Below are positions 1-8,399 of a DNA stretch of 64,000 bases, piece after piece. The notes beneath the pieces were generated by a model. It ran no database searches. It saw only the letters and a list, made by a program, of their open reading frames with translations, and was not told where the DNA came from. This DNA comes from Tritonibacter mobilis. Its GTDB lineage: Bacteria > Pseudomonadota > Alphaproteobacteria > Rhodobacterales > Rhodobacteraceae. Position numbers and translations under genes: made by a program. Position 1 is the stretch's first letter, and each line of letters opens with the position of its first letter. The stretch covers positions 124,001 through 188,000 of the forward strand of contig NZ_LNWY01000006.1 of NCBI RefSeq assembly GCF_001681715.1, written 5' to 3'.

Positions 1-254
1 TGTTGCTGATCGATGGCCCGGCAGTGCTGGGCGCGATGGAGATGGACAGGATTGATGCTGGGGGTGGCAGGGCGGCGTTGCGAGCAGGGCTTGCTGCGGC
101 ACAGCCCTCACTGTCCGAGCCGGAGCTGGAGGCTCGTGCGCTGGTTCTGTCAGCGGCGTTTGACCGGGCCGCTCTTGCGATCGCACAGGGGCAGGGGCGC
201 GCGGACATCTTTGAGGACGCGATGTCCGCGCTCTTGCGCACTGCTCTGATGTAG
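1..254 (+). CDS. TetR/AcrR-family transcriptional regulator, C-terminal fragment (5' end outside window)
   Basis: The open frame enters from the left edge and stops with TAG at 252-254, so only about 84 C-terminal residues are visible. The stretch starting LLIDGPAVLGAM, followed by an alpha-helical, alanine-rich tail, resembles the ligand-binding C-terminal domain of TetR/AcrR regulators, where a similar 'DGPAVLGW' segment is common. The DNA-binding helix-turn-helix is not in the window, so the family call rests on this weak similarity. A GC-rich hairpin starts 10 bases after the stop, and topA ends convergently just beyond it. No regulatory target can be inferred. Confidence 0.5.
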   Translation, partial: LLIDGPAVLGAMEMDRIDAGGGRAALRAGLAAAQPSLSEPELEARALVLSAAFDRAALAIAQGQGRADIFEDAMSALLRTALM

Positions 255-263
255 AACGCCAAA

Positions 264-283
264 CGCCGCGCGTTAGCGCGGCG
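264..283 (+). terminator. Hairpin after the TetR-like gene
   Basis: An 8-bp perfect stem (CGCCGCGC / GCGCGGCG) with a GTTA loop lies 10 bases after the stop codon. No U-tract follows, so termination is inferred from position and symmetry. A second hairpin (CCTGCAT/ATGCAGG, 302-319) follows before topA. Confidence 0.5.
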
Positions 284-326
284 CTCGGCCCAACGGGAGG
301 GCCTGCATATCCATGCAGGTGCGACG

Positions 327-344
327 GGCGGGAGCGCCCCCGCC
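327..344 (-). terminator. Hairpin after topA
   Basis: A GGCGGG/CCCGCC stem with a 6-base loop sits just beyond the topA stop codon on the minus strand. With the two hairpins at 264-283 and 302-319 it fills the roughly 95-bp convergent gap. No T-run is visible. Confidence 0.4.
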
Positions 345-350
345 TCGCTG

Positions 351-3020
351 TTACTCGCCTGACGCTTTGGCCGCTTTCTTTTTTGCGGGCGCTTTCTTCT
401 TCGCAGCGGTTGTCTTGGTCGCCGCTTTTTTCGCCGGGGCTTTCTTCTTGCCGGATTTGGCAGCCTTCTCGTTCAAAAGCTCGACCGCCATGTCCATGGT
501 CACATCCTTGGCCTCGGTGTCCTTGGGTAACGTGGCGTTCACCTTGCCCCATTTGACATAGGGCCCGTAGCGCCCATCCATGATGTTCACCGGCGCTTTG
601 TCATCCGGGTGCTCGCCCAGCTCGCGCAGCGGTTTAGCCGCGGCAGATCGGCCCCGACCCGGATTGGCGCGTTTTTCCGCCAGCAGTTCCACCGCGCGGT
701 TCATACCGATTTCAAAGACGTCGAGCGTTTCCTTGAGGTTCACATAGACGGGTTTTTCCTCGTCCGGGCGCTGATGCATGATGTAGGGGCCAAACCGACC
801 GAGGTTCGAGGACACGACTCCCCCGTCCGGATGTGCGCCGATTTCGCGCGGCAGCGTCAACAAGGTCACCGCCTGCTCTAGCGTGATATCGTTGGGCCCC
901 CAGCCCGGCAGGTAGTCCTTACCCTGTTTCGGCAGCGACGAACGTGGCGGCTTCTTGTTTTCAGGCGTCGCCTCGCCACGCTGCACATAAGGTCCGAACC
1001 GACCGGATTTCAGGTGGATCTCATCACCGTCGTCCTCGCCCAGAATGCGCTCGTAGCCTTCGGCGCCTTCACCAGAGATCGGGCGAGTGTAGTTGCACTC
1101 GGGGTAGTTGCCACAACCGACAAAGCCGCCGGTGCGCGAGGTTTTCAGGTGTAGCTGCCCCGCGCCGCATTTCGGGCAGAGGCGCGGATCGCCGCCATCT
1201 TCGCGCGGCGGATAGAGCTGGGGGGCAAGCGCCTCGTCCAGGATGTCCAGCACTTCGGAAATACGCAGATCGGATGTCTCGGCAATCGCCGCCGAGAAAT
1301 CGCGCCAGAAGCTATCCAGAAGTTCCTTGTAGTCCTTGCCGCCTGCACTCACATCATCGAGCTGGTTTTCCAGCGCCGCGGTGAAGTCATACTCCACGTA
1401 GCGCTTAAAGAAGTTCAGCAAAAAGATGGTCACGATCCGCCCCTTGTCCTCGGGGAACAGGCGGTTCTTGTCCTTGCGGACATATTCGCGGTCCTGGATC
1501 GTGGTGATGACGCTGGCATAGGTCGAAGGGCGGCCAATGCCCAGTTCTTCCATACGTTTGACCAACGTGGCCTCGGTATAGCGCGGCGGGGGCTGTGTGT
1601 GGTGTTGCAGCGCCAATGTTGCGCCATCCTGCGACAGGACAGAACCGTCTTTGCCTGCTTTTTCAGCCTGCGCTGCAAGAGAGCCTGCGAATTTCAGCGC
1701 CTCGCCCTGCATGATCTGCGGCAGGCGCTTGTCGTCCTCGTCCACCACATCGTCGCGGCCTTCTTCGTAGACGCGCATGAAACCGTCAAACAGCACCACC
1801 TGACCGGTGGCACGCAGCACTACCTGCTTGTCGTCAGAGCCGATATCGACCGTGGTGCGCTCCAACCGGGCACCGGCCATCTGGCAGGCCAATGTGCGCT
1901 TCCAGATCAGATCATAAAGCTTGCGCTGATCGTCCTCGCTCACCTTCAAGCTCGCGGCGTCGCGGCTCATCTCGGTGGGGCGGATACATTCGTGCGCTTC
2001 TTGGGCGTTCTTGGCTTTGTTTTTATAGATGCGCGGCTCGCCCGGTACATAGTCCTTGCCGTAGCGTTTTGCGATTTCGTCACGCGCGGCAGTCACGGCC
2101 TCTGGGGCCATGTCGATACCGTCGGTCCGCATATAGGTGATCAGACCGGCCTCATAGAGGCGCTGCGCCGCGTTCATGCACTGCTTTGCACCCATGCCGA
2201 ATTTACGGCTCGCTTCCTGTTGCAGGGTCGATGTCATGAACGGCGCAGACGGATTGCGCGCAGCGGGTTTGGCCTCGACCGACAGCACCGACATCTTGCG
2301 GCTGGAGACAGCCTGCACCGCAAGTTCGGCTGCAGTGGAATTAGCGAGGCTGAATTTATCGAGCTTCTCGCCGCCCAGAACTGTCAGGCGCGCCTCAAAA
2401 GACTGACCGCGCGGGGTGGTGAGATTTGCACGCACCGACCAGTATTCCTGCGGGTTAAACGCCTCAATCTCCATCTCACGTTCGACGATCAGGCGCAGGC
2501 AGACCGACTGCACGCGCCCGGCAGACCGTGCGCCGGGCAGTTTGCGCCACAGTACGGGTGACAGGTTGAAACCCACCAGATAGTCCAGCGCCCGGCGGGC
2601 CAGATAGGCCTCCACCAGCGGCATATCCACATCGCGGGGATTTTTCATCGCCTCAGCGACGGCATCCTTGGTGATCGCGTTGAAGGTCACGCGTTTGACA
2701 TCGGTGTCTTTCTTGATCGACCGGCGCTTTGTCAGCGCCTCTTGCAGGTGCCAGCTGATCGCCTCGCCTTCGCGATCGGGGTCAGTCGCGAGGATCAGTG
2801 CGTTGTCATTTTTGAGGGCCTCGGCAATGGCGCGCACATGTTTCTTAGAGTCGTTGCCGACCTCCCAAGTCATGGCAAAATCATCATCCGGTTCGACCGA
2901 TCCGTTCTTGGCGGGCAGATCGCGCACATGTCCGTAGGATGCCAAAACCGTGTAGTCGGAGCCCAGATACTTGTTGATCGTTTTGGCTTTGGCCGGGGAT
3001 TCGACGACGACGACTGGCAT
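351..3020 (-). CDS. topA: DNA topoisomerase I (type IA)
   Basis: Relaxes negatively supercoiled DNA by single-strand passage. The 889-residue protein opens with the TOPRIM signature VVVESPAKAKTI. The TOPRIM acidic motif TDPDREGE lies near residues 79-86, and the catalytic tyrosine is in ITYMRTDG at about residue 296. One CxxC...C...C zinc ribbon begins near residue 615, followed by three topoisomerase C-terminal repeats, each with an F/Y-GPY motif. The last ~35 residues are a Lys/Ala tail, typical of alphaproteobacterial TopA and a likely DNA-binding extension. ATG at 3020 is preferred over an upstream in-frame TTG at 3050, because the family N-terminus starts MPVVVVESP and GGAAAGG lies upstream. 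dprA is the next gene upstream on the same strand. Confidence 0.97.
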   Translation of the reverse strand: MPVVVVESPAKAKTINKYLGSDYTVLASYGHVRDLPAKNGSVEPDDDFAMTWEVGNDSKKHVRAIAEALKNDNALILATDPDREGEAISWHLQEALTKRRSIKKDTDVKRVTFNAITKDAVAEAMKNPRDVDMPLVEAYLARRALDYLVGFNLSPVLWRKLPGARSAGRVQSVCLRLIVEREMEIEAFNPQEYWSVRANLTTPRGQSFEARLTVLGGEKLDKFSLANSTAAELAVQAVSSRKMSVLSVEAKPAARNPSAPFMTSTLQQEASRKFGMGAKQCMNAAQRLYEAGLITYMRTDGIDMAPEAVTAARDEIAKRYGKDYVPGEPRIYKNKAKNAQEAHECIRPTEMSRDAASLKVSEDDQRKLYDLIWKRTLACQMAGARLERTTVDIGSDDKQVVLRATGQVVLFDGFMRVYEEGRDDVVDEDDKRLPQIMQGEALKFAGSLAAQAEKAGKDGSVLSQDGATLALQHHTQPPPRYTEATLVKRMEELGIGRPSTYASVITTIQDREYVRKDKNRLFPEDKGRIVTIFLLNFFKRYVEYDFTAALENQLDDVSAGGKDYKELLDSFWRDFSAAIAETSDLRISEVLDILDEALAPQLYPPREDGGDPRLCPKCGAGQLHLKTSRTGGFVGCGNYPECNYTRPISGEGAEGYERILGEDDGDEIHLKSGRFGPYVQRGEATPENKKPPRSSLPKQGKDYLPGWGPNDITLEQAVTLLTLPREIGAHPDGGVVSSNLGRFGPYIMHQRPDEEKPVYVNLKETLDVFEIGMNRAVELLAEKRANPGRGRSAAAKPLRELGEHPDDKAPVNIMDGRYGPYVKWGKVNATLPKDTEAKDVTMDMAVELLNEKAAKSGKKKAPAKKAATKTTAAKKKAPAKKKAAKASGE

Positions 3021-3159
3021 AAAATTGGGCACCTTTCCATACGGGTTCAATCGGCTCTATGGCCGGGCAAAATGTGTCGCGCAAGGGGAGAATGTCAATC
3101 CACGCGAAGAAAACAGCCCGTGTAGCAATGGCTGATGATGATGTGTTGCAGGGGCGGAT

Positions 3160-4308
3160 TCAGCGTTTTTTGATGATCACGCCGCCCGGCCCACGACCAA
3201 TTTCGCCAGAGAGTTCAAGGTCGGTCAGCACGGTACGTATCTTTCGCGCGGGGGTATCGAGGTCATCGATCAGCTGTCCTTCGGGAGTGGGGGCGACGGC
3301 AAGGCGGTCTAGGATTTGTTGGTGTAGCGCGGCGGTCTGACGCAGGCTGCGTCGCTCTGGTGGCGGCGACGGGAGGTCATTGATGTGGGGACGCCGAACG
3401 GCGCGTTCCATCTGCATCGGCGGCAATGCGTCAATGATATCACGGGCATCGCGCACCAAGGTTGCACCGTCTCGGATCAGGAGATTGCCACCACTGGCGC
3501 GCCCATCGCAGGGGTGGCCGGGTACGGCCATCACATCACGCCCCAGATCCAAAGCGTCTCTGGCGGTGATCAGGCTTCCGGATTTTATCGCGGCCTCTAC
3601 CACGATTGTCGCAAGGCCTAGCCCTGCGATGATACGATTGCGAGGTGGGAAATGTCGGGCCTGCGGTTGCAGCCCCATCGGCTGTTCTGAAAGACGCAGG
3701 CCTTGCTCCGCGAGTGCTGTGGCAAGGCGTGCATTTTCACTTGGGTATATAATGTCTACGCCGCCGCCCTGAACCGCAATCGTTCCACTGCCAAGTGCTC
3801 CCTCATGGGCGCTGGCATCAATGCCTCGGGCAAGGCCGGATACAACGAGGTAGCCCGCTTCTCCGAGATCCCGCGCCAGCCCATAGGCCATGCGCCGCCC
3901 CAGTGAAGAGGCGTTACGCGCACCAACAATCGAAATCGCGGGCCGTGCCAGAAGCGACAGATCGCCAATCGCCCATAGTGCCGGGGGAGGGTTGGGGATG
4001 TTGGCAAGCAGGCTGGGATAATTGGCATCTCCAAAGCACAAAAGCCGCGCGTTGGCGGCTTTTGCGTTCTCAAACTCGGCGTCCAATGCATCTTTTGAGT
4101 ATGTTTTATACCCTTTGACGCCTGAAGTCGCTGCCACTTCAGGCAGCTTTTCAAGCACATTCTGTGCTGAACCATACTCGGCCAAAAGCCGGTAGAAGGT
4201 CACGGTCCCGATGCCTCGGGAGCGCAACAGGCGAAGCCAGGAATACCTTTGATCTTCCGTGGTGGGTGGGAGTGGGGGGTGAGTGGAAGAATATGCTTCT
4301 CCGGTCAT
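3160..4308 (-). CDS. dprA: DNA-processing protein DprA
   Basis: DprA/Smf family: binds incoming single-stranded DNA and loads RecA during natural transformation. The 382-residue protein has an N-terminal SAM/HhH-like region (residues ~20-80). A Rossmann-like domain follows, with the family signatures SIVGARNAS, VVSGLARGIDASAH, GGGVDIIYP and PPRNRIIAGL (about residues 125-225). A C-terminal winged-helix (DprA_C) ends in the LELSGEIGRGPGG segment. It lies upstream of topA on the same strand with a 139-bp gap, an arrangement common in Rhodobacterales. Presence of dprA alone does not show the strain is competent. Confidence 0.96.
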   Translation of the reverse strand: MTGEAYSSTHPPLPPTTEDQRYSWLRLLRSRGIGTVTFYRLLAEYGSAQNVLEKLPEVAATSGVKGYKTYSKDALDAEFENAKAANARLLCFGDANYPSLLANIPNPPPALWAIGDLSLLARPAISIVGARNASSLGRRMAYGLARDLGEAGYLVVSGLARGIDASAHEGALGSGTIAVQGGGVDIIYPSENARLATALAEQGLRLSEQPMGLQPQARHFPPRNRIIAGLGLATIVVEAAIKSGSLITARDALDLGRDVMAVPGHPCDGRASGGNLLIRDGATLVRDARDIIDALPPMQMERAVRRPHINDLPSPPPERRSLRQTAALHQQILDRLAVAPTPEGQLIDDLDTPARKIRTVLTDLELSGEIGRGPGGVIIKKR

Positions 4309-4650
4309 GCCCTCGCCTCGCCTTGTTGCAATATTAGGATTAAGGCCTGAGAGGTTAACAGGTGGTGAACATCGCGACAGTTTATCGAGATTTTTCGATA
4401 CTTTTGGCTATGCCATTGAAAACAAAGGGCCGTGACATATCGCACGATGATGTGTGACCGCGATTTGCCATAAGGCTTATGGTAAACACAGGCCGGTTTT
4501 CGGACTCAAACGGGCCCAAAAACCGTGATTTGTTAAAGAGCCGTGAGCGCAGGGGCTTCCCTTGCGTCACCTAGGGGGCTGAAAAGAAAAGACGACTCGC
4601 CCAGATCGGGTGAGTCGTCTTATGCGTGTGCTGTTTTTGAGGGCAGGCGG
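4309..4650. other. Intergenic region between dprA and tldD
   Basis: No convincing gene. A 62-codon minus-strand frame at 4382-4570 has no recognisable family or good ribosome-binding site and is not called. The region holds the tldD terminator (4581-4620) and presumably the dprA promoter, for which no clear -35/-10 pair is seen. Confidence 0.6.
4581..4620 (-). terminator. Rho-independent terminator of tldD
   Basis: On the minus strand a 13-bp stem with one G-U pair (arms 4608-4620 and 4590-4602, 5-base loop GATCT) is followed by TTTTCTTTTC. It lies about 30 bases after the tldD stop. Confidence 0.88.
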
Positions 4651-6072
4651 TCAGGTTGCCGACCCCCCAACCGTCAAGCCGCCCATCAAGACACTGGGCT
4701 GCCCCACGCCGACGGGCACCCATTGGCCCTGTTTGCCGCAGTTGCCCATGCCGGGATCAAGCGCCATGTCGTTGCCAAGACCTCGGATCTTCTGCAAGGC
4801 AGTTGCCCCATCGCCGATCAAAGTGGCCCCCTTGACCGGTGCTCCGACCTTGCCGTCTTTGACGCGGTAGGCCTCTGTGCAGGAGAACACAAACTTGCCA
4901 TTGGTGATATCCACCTGACCACCGCCAAATCCCACGGCCCAAATCCCGTCCTTGATGTCCTTGACCAGATCTTCAGGCGCGGCATCACCGCCGAGCATAT
5001 ATGTATTGGTCATGCGCGGCATCGGGGCGTGAGCATAGCTCTGGCGACGTCCGTTGCCCGTTGGCTCAACTCCCATGAGGCGCGCGTTCTGGCGATCCTG
5101 CATGTAGCCCACGAGGATGCCATCCTCGATCAATGTGGTTTTCTGGCTTGGCGTGCCTTCATCGTCGACCGTGATAGAGCCGCGCCGGTCCGGAATGGTG
5201 CCATCGTCCAACACTGTGACACCGGGCGCTGCGATGCGTTGGCCCATGAGACCGGCAAAAGCGGACGATCCCTTGCGATTAAAATCACCTTCAAGCCCAT
5301 GACCGATGGCCTCATGAAGCAGAATTCCTGGCCAGCCCGGGCCAAGCACCACATCCATTTCCCCGGCAGGGGCAGGCTCGGCCTCTAGGTTGACTAAGGC
5401 GATACGCAGGGCTTCGCGGGCTCTGGCCTGCCAGTCCTGCGGTTCGATCAGCCCGTCGAGTCCAACACGCCCGCCGCCACCGGCGGTGCCGCTTTCACGC
5501 CGACCGGCATCTTCCACAATTACCGAGACATTCACGCGCGTCATCGGGCGCACGTCGCGCACGCGGGTGCCATCAGAGCGCAGAATTTCGATTTCCTGCA
5601 GGGACGCGGCAAGCGTTGCCGATACCTGAACCACGCGCGAATCCAGTTCACGGGCAAAGCTGTCGATCTCGCGCAGCGTCTCCACTTTGACCGGGAATGC
5701 TTGTGCTGCGATTGGGTCGAGATCGCCATATAGCTTTTGATTGGTCGCCTGCGGGGCAGGGGCCATGGTGCCGCCACCGTCCCCCACGGCAAGCCTTGCG
5801 GTTTCAGCTGCGCGCTGCAATGCAGATAAGGACATGGTGGTCGAATGAGCGTAACCGGCCACCTCACCACGTACGGCGCGCAGGCCAAATCCTTCTGCTG
5901 CATCGTAACTGGCGGTGCGCAGACGGCCATCATCAAACACCAGCGCTTCGGATTTTGTACGCTCGGCAAAGATCTCGCCATCGTCGGCGCCAGCCAGTGC
6001 TTGGCGCAACAACGGCAGAGCCTCATCCTCGGGGAGAGTGGTTTCAAACGGGGAAAAAGCGGTTGTATCCAT
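4651..6072 (-). CDS. tldD: Metalloprotease TldD
   Basis: TldD/PmbA (U62) family protein, normally paired with TldE/PmbA in a heterodimeric zinc protease acting on unfolded peptides and microcin precursors. The 473-residue sequence carries the HExxxH zinc motif HEAIGH at residues 253-258, followed by GLEGDFNRKG. The C-terminal half has the conserved YMLGGDAAPEDL and GFGGGQVDITNGKF segments. No pmbA is visible in this window, so the partner would be encoded elsewhere. ATG at 6072 is chosen over the in-frame TTG at 6075; GAGG lies 9 bases upstream. The gene is divergent from ctaC, and an FNR-like box lies about 20 bp upstream of the start. Confidence 0.95.
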   Translation of the reverse strand: MDTTAFSPFETTLPEDEALPLLRQALAGADDGEIFAERTKSEALVFDDGRLRTASYDAAEGFGLRAVRGEVAGYAHSTTMSLSALQRAAETARLAVGDGGGTMAPAPQATNQKLYGDLDPIAAQAFPVKVETLREIDSFARELDSRVVQVSATLAASLQEIEILRSDGTRVRDVRPMTRVNVSVIVEDAGRRESGTAGGGGRVGLDGLIEPQDWQARAREALRIALVNLEAEPAPAGEMDVVLGPGWPGILLHEAIGHGLEGDFNRKGSSAFAGLMGQRIAAPGVTVLDDGTIPDRRGSITVDDEGTPSQKTTLIEDGILVGYMQDRQNARLMGVEPTGNGRRQSYAHAPMPRMTNTYMLGGDAAPEDLVKDIKDGIWAVGFGGGQVDITNGKFVFSCTEAYRVKDGKVGAPVKGATLIGDGATALQKIRGLGNDMALDPGMGNCGKQGQWVPVGVGQPSVLMGGLTVGGSAT

Positions 6073-6091
6073 CAAATCGGCCTCGATTTTT

Positions 6092-6105
6092 TTGATCTAA
6101 GTCAA
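6092..6105. promoter_or_regulatory. FNR/FnrL-like box
   Basis: The sequence TTGATctaaGTCAA matches the FNR-family consensus TTGAT-N4-ATCAA at 9 of 10 defined positions. It lies in the divergent tldD/ctaC region, about 150 bp before ctaC and 20 bp before tldD. Oxygen-responsive control of the aa3 oxidase operon is an inference. Confidence 0.5.
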
Positions 6106-6253
6106 GAAAGAGACGCTATGACGCGCGCTACCCTCTTTATAACCTCCCGAGAATATGATTTTTAACGGCAACAAAGACAACGGGCGCGGTAGAGTTTTTA
6201 GAAACGATTCCGCGACCCCAATCCATGCAACGATCAAGCGATCAGGAAACGAC

Positions 6254-7168
6254 ATGAAGAATGCTTTGACGCTTTCGGGCTTTATCGCCGCCCTTTCTAG
6301 CCTTCCAGCCATGGCGCAAGAAGGTCTGGAAACCATTGGTAAGCCGACTGACGGTAACCTCGGTTTTCAGCCGGCGGCGTCCGAACTTGCAGAAGGCATT
6401 CACCAGCTGGATCACATGATTCTCATCATCATCACCGCGATCTGTGTGTTCGTGGGTGGTCTGCTGCTCTACGCAATCTTGCGGTTTAACCGTCGTGCCA
6501 ACCCAAACGCGGCGAGCTTCACCCACAACACCCCGATTGAAATTGCATGGACCGTGGTTCCGATCCTGGTGCTGATCGTCATCGGTTCCTTCAGCTTGCC
6601 TGAATTGTTCCGCCAGCAGGAAATCCCAGAAGGTGACGTGACCATCAAGGTCACAGGTTACCAGTGGTACTGGGGCTATGAATATGTCGATCACGAGTTC
6701 GCGTTTGACAGCTATCTGATTGGTCACCCGGCGACGCTGGACGAAAGCGCACGCCCAGCGGATGCAGATGTGACTCCCTTCGTTTACAACGACGCGATGA
6801 AGCTGAAACTGGAAGAAGCGGGTTATGCGGGCGATGAATTCCTGCTGGCAACCAACACCGCAGTGGTTGTTCCTGTGAATAAAACCATCGTAATGCAGAT
6901 CACCGCTGCAGACGTGATTCACTCCTGGGCGCTGCCTGCATTTGGTGTGAAACAAGATGGCGTGCCCGGTCGTCTGGCAGAGCTGTGGTTCAAGCCCACC
7001 AAAGAAGGCATCTACTTCGGTCAGTGTTCCGAGCTTTGCGGCAAAGACCACGCCTATATGCCGATCACTGTCAAAGTCGTGAGCGAAGAAGCCTATGAAG
7101 AATGGCTGAACGGTGCCATTGAGGAATACGCAGGGCTGCCACAGTCCTACGATGTTGCCTCCAACTGA
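6254..7168 (+). CDS. ctaC: Cytochrome c oxidase subunit II (aa3-type)
   Basis: CuA-containing subunit that accepts electrons from cytochrome c and passes them to subunit I. The 304-residue precursor starts MKNALTLSG at ATG 6254, preceded by AGGAAA. A Sec signal peptide (residues 1-18) ends AMA|QE. Two membrane segments cover roughly residues 50-75 and 95-115. The periplasmic cupredoxin domain has the aromatic patch YQWYWGYEY and the CuA ligands C258, C262, H266 and M269 in CSELCGKDHAYM. A longer frame opening at 6155 is rejected because it lacks the signal-peptide start. It is the first gene of the cta operon; subunit I (ctaD) is not in the window. Confidence 0.97.
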   Translation: MKNALTLSGFIAALSSLPAMAQEGLETIGKPTDGNLGFQPAASELAEGIHQLDHMILIIITAICVFVGGLLLYAILRFNRRANPNAASFTHNTPIEIAWTVVPILVLIVIGSFSLPELFRQQEIPEGDVTIKVTGYQWYWGYEYVDHEFAFDSYLIGHPATLDESARPADADVTPFVYNDAMKLKLEEAGYAGDEFLLATNTAVVVPVNKTIVMQITAADVIHSWALPAFGVKQDGVPGRLAELWFKPTKEGIYFGQCSELCGKDHAYMPITVKVVSEEAYEEWLNGAIEEYAGLPQSYDVASN

Positions 7169-7183
7169 TCACGTTCATCCGGT

Positions 7184-7265
7184 AGATACGCTGCACCCGA
7201 TCAGGTGCTAAGGCGGCGTATCTTTGGCCTAGACAAAGAACGACCACGCCCAACTGCGTGGTCGT
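7184..7265 (+). repeat. Tandem inverted repeats between ctaC and ctaB
   Basis: The first stem is AGATACGC/GCGTATCT (7184-7191 with 7216-7223), followed by only a short T stretch. The second is a perfect 10-bp stem at 7240-7249 with 7256-7265 (ACGACCACGC/GCGTGGTCGT, loop CCAACT), ending 25 bases before ctaB. They could attenuate or protect the transcript between ctaC and ctaB. Confidence 0.5.
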
Positions 7266-7290
7266 CACTGACCTGAGAAGAGCCTGAAAC

Positions 7291-8232
7291 ATGACTGACG
7301 CCAGCATTAACGCAAGCATGACCCGCGAAGAGGACGCCTCCTTTGGCGATTACTTTGCGCTGCTGAAGCCTCGGGTGATGTCGCTGGTGGTGTTTACCGC
7401 GTTCGTTGGCCTGATGGCAGCACCGATGGGGGTACACCCCGTTGTTGGGTTCGCGGCTATCTTGTTCATTGCGATCGGTGGCGGTGCCTCAGGCGCGCTC
7501 AACATGTGGTGGGATGCCGACATCGATCAGGTGATGAAACGCACCAAATCGCGTCCCATCCCTGCGGGCAAGGTCGATAAAGGCGAAGCGCTGAGCCTCG
7601 GGCTCGCGCTGTCTGGTATGTCTGTGATCATGCTGGCGCTGGCGACCAACGTGTTTGCAGGTGCGTTTCTCGCCTTTACCATCTTCTTTTACGTGGTGGT
7701 TTACACCATGTGGCTCAAACGTGCGACGCCTCAGAATATCGTGATCGGCGGTGCGGCAGGAGCCTTTCCGCCGGTGATTGGCTGGATTGCTGCAACCGGC
7801 AGCATGTCGATCGAGCCCTGGCTGATGTTTGCGTTGACCTTCCTTTGGACGCCGCCGCATTTTTGGGCCTTGGCCCTCTTTATGCGTAATGACTACGATA
7901 TGGCGGATGTGCCGATGCTGACCGTGACCCACGGACGCCGCTCCACCCGCAAGCATATCCTTGTCTATACGGTAATTCTCGCGATCTTTGCGCTCGCCAC
8001 GGCTTTTACCGGCGTAGGTGGACCGATCTATCTGGCGGTCGCACTGGTTCTTAATGCGCTGTTCCTGAAGGGCGCTGTGCAAATCTGGCGCCGTGATGAA
8101 GACATCTGTGAGATGGATAACTTCAAGGTTGAGCGCACTTTCTTCAAACTGTCGCTGCTCTACTTGTTCCTCCACTTTGGCGCGATCCTGATGGAGGCGC
8201 TGTTGAAACCCTATGGACTGGGAGGCTGGTAA
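7291..8232 (+). CDS. ctaB: Protoheme IX farnesyltransferase (heme O synthase)
   Basis: UbiA-family membrane prenyltransferase that converts heme B to heme O, the precursor of heme A for aa3 oxidase. The 313-residue protein has about eight to nine membrane segments. It shows the first Asp-rich motif NMWWDADIDQVMKRT (about residues 71-85), SRPIPAG just after, and a second cytoplasmic-loop motif around YDMADVPML with HGRRSTRKH. It lies between ctaC and ctaG as in Rhodobacter and Paracoccus relatives. It ends 1 base before the next small gene, indicating one transcript. Confidence 0.97.
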   Translation: MTDASINASMTREEDASFGDYFALLKPRVMSLVVFTAFVGLMAAPMGVHPVVGFAAILFIAIGGGASGALNMWWDADIDQVMKRTKSRPIPAGKVDKGEALSLGLALSGMSVIMLALATNVFAGAFLAFTIFFYVVVYTMWLKRATPQNIVIGGAAGAFPPVIGWIAATGSMSIEPWLMFALTFLWTPPHFWALALFMRNDYDMADVPMLTVTHGRRSTRKHILVYTVILAIFALATAFTGVGGPIYLAVALVLNALFLKGAVQIWRRDEDICEMDNFKVERTFFKLSLLYLFLHFGAILMEALLKPYGLGGW

Positions 8233-8233
8233 T

Positions 8234-8395
8234 ATGAGCCTGCGCAAAGAACACGAAATCCACAGCCGCCGCAGAGGCCGCAACGTGGGTGTTGGCCTGC
8301 TGCTTGCGGGATTCGTCGTGCTGGTACTGGCGTTGACCATGGTCAAGGTGACCTCGGCAGGCTTCACCTTCCCAGAATTTGAAGGCACGGAGTAA
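8234..8395 (+). CDS. Small membrane protein of the cta operon (CoxF-like)
   Basis: This 53-residue protein has a basic N-terminus (RKEHEIHSRRRGRN), one membrane helix of about 22 residues (VGLLLAGFVVLVLALTMVKV) and a short tail ending PEFEGTE. It starts at ATG 8234, immediately after the ctaB stop (8230-8232), and ends 4 bases before ctaG. A small single-helix protein at this exact place is usual in Rhodobacterales cta operons and is often annotated as an oxidase assembly or 'CoxF' protein. Its biochemical role is not established from sequence. The start at 8234 is preferred to 8213, which would overlap ctaB. Confidence 0.8.
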   Translation: MSLRKEHEIHSRRRGRNVGVGLLLAGFVVLVLALTMVKVTSAGFTFPEFEGTE

Positions 8396-8399
8396 CCCC

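Noticed and set aside
1599-2561. 320-codon open frame antisense to topA
   Set aside because: No family resemblance; it is the complementary frame of a conserved, well-supported gene in GC-rich DNA.
4382-4570. 62-codon minus-strand frame between dprA and tldD
   Set aside because: No good ribosome-binding site, no family resemblance, and it lies in an otherwise non-coding gap.
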